From: UBA11606 sp039815945
GTDB lineage: Bacteria; Actinomycetota; Acidimicrobiia; Acidimicrobiales; Aldehydirespiratoraceae
NCBI GenBank assembly: GCA_039815945.1
Contig: JBCBYI010000126.1
Coordinates: 1-12,315, forward strand
Length of the DNA: 12,315 nt
Direction: 5' to 3'
Both the position numbers and the translations under genes were made by a program. The notes beneath the pieces are model-generated. The model was not told the origin of the DNA. It was given only the letters and a program-made list of their open reading frames with translations, and made no database searches. Each line of letters opens with the position of its first letter. Positions within the stretch are counted from its first letter, which is position 1. Below are positions 12,100 through 12,315 of this stretch, piece after piece.

Positions 12100-12172
12100 A
12101 GCCCGAGAGGAGGATTGAACTCCTGACCTACGCTTTACGAGAGCGTCGCTCTACCAACTGAGCTACTCGGGC
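12100..12172 (-). tRNA. tRNA-Thr (anticodon CGT)
   Basis: A complete 73-nt cloverleaf: acceptor GCCCGAG/CTCGGGC (7 bp), D-arm GCTC/GAGC with loop AGTTGGTA, anticodon arm ACGCT/AGCGT with loop CTCGTAA, variable AGGTC, and T-arm AGGAG/CTCCT with loop TTCAATC. Anticodon CGT reads ACG (Thr). The discriminator base is T and no CCA is encoded, so CCA must be added afterwards. Confidence 0.97.
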
Positions 12173-12182
12173 GAGGGGTCGA

Positions 12183-12188
12183 ACGGTA
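12183..12188 (-). promoter_or_regulatory. Possible -10 of the tRNA-Thr promoter
   Basis: TACCGT on the minus strand ends 10 nt before the mature tRNA 5' end, a normal distance for a tRNA promoter with a short leader. No clear -35 is seen. Confidence 0.35.
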
Positions 12189-12209
12189 CCAAATCACGAC
12201 CCCTGATCC

Positions 12210-12315
12210 TCACCGCCCGAGCGACGGCAACGTCAGCAACAACGCCTGCAGCGCCACACCCAGGACGCGCTGGTGCGCAATCCCAACGAGGCCCTGGCGC
12301 TGCAGGCGTTGTTGC
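12210..12315 (-). CDS. Possible C-terminal end of an unknown protein (partial)
   Basis: On the minus strand one frame is open from the window edge to a TGA at 12212-12210, giving about 34 residues ending in GVALQALLLTLPSLGR, which would suit a hydrophobic C-terminus. No family can be named from so little. The inverted repeat inside it makes part of the reading suspicious: the QQRLQR and ALQALL stretches come from the two repeat arms. It could equally be non-coding or an assembly artefact. Confidence 0.25.
   Translation of the reverse strand, partial: QQRLQRQGLVGIAHQRVLGVALQALLLTLPSLGR
12236..12315. repeat. 21-bp inverted repeat ending exactly at the window edge
   Basis: The 21 bases at 12236-12256 are the exact reverse complement of 12295-12315 (arms begin GCAACAACGCC and end GGCGTTGTTGC), with a 38-nt loop. 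The outer limit is not known because the window stops at the end of the arm. It may be a real hairpin, or a fold-back artefact at a contig end. Confidence 0.85.

Noticed and set aside
12207..12315. Plus-strand reading ending in NPNEALALQALL as a gene start
   Set aside because: It has no start codon after the TGA at 12204-12206 and is partly made of the inverted repeat arms, so protein-like look is not enough.

Overview
The window looks like chromosomal DNA from a high-GC actinobacterium, probably in or near the Acidimicrobiia (a guess from gene content and style; no taxonomic search was possible). Supporting signs are a GuaB3-type IMP dehydrogenase relative next to guaA, a SigR/SigH-type ECF sigma factor followed by a Cys-rich anti-sigma gene, a DUF2342 zinc protease next to tilS (the order seen in Mycobacterium), PstS lipoproteins with acidic linkers, Streptomyces-like 11-bp GTTCA Pho boxes, and a tRNA without encoded CCA. 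Every gene I can support lies on the minus strand, so the window is described in transcription order, from high to low coordinates.

12315-10822, RNA and redox control: the window edge carries a possible gene tail containing a 21-bp inverted repeat. It is followed by tRNA-Thr(CGT), a perfect 18-bp palindrome, the ECF sigma gene, its overlapping anti-sigma gene, and a 60-aa Cys/His zinc-finger-like protein whose upstream region carries a SigR/SigH-like promoter. The 3' end of that small gene, including its stop codon, is partly duplicated in tandem.

10821-7465, housekeeping: a 41-aa single-pass membrane protein, a HEVTH zinc protease, tilS, a 49-aa protein overlapping the end of tilS, a Nudix (CoA pyrophosphatase-like) hydrolase that appears to use a CTG start, and a 126-aa protein of unknown function. 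Several starts here have no Shine-Dalgarno but have TANNNT 6-7 nt upstream, as expected for leaderless mRNAs.

7414-4400, purines: a shortened GuaB3-like protein that lacks the IMPDH active-site Cys loop and flap is translationally coupled (ATGA) to a normal guaA. A DinB/mycothiol-isomerase-like protein follows.

4306-1, phosphate uptake: two tandem pstS genes, each behind its own Pho box and -10 with exactly the same geometry, then pstC and the start of pstA. The second PstS is membrane-anchored rather than a lipoprotein and has altered residues at the phosphate-binding loops. PstC carries an N-terminal RDD-like membrane domain.

The strongest candidates for something undescribed are the active-site-less GuaB3 coupled to GuaA, the divergent PstS paired with an RDD-PstC fusion under a duplicated Pho promoter, and the non-canonical Cys-rich anti-sigma factor.
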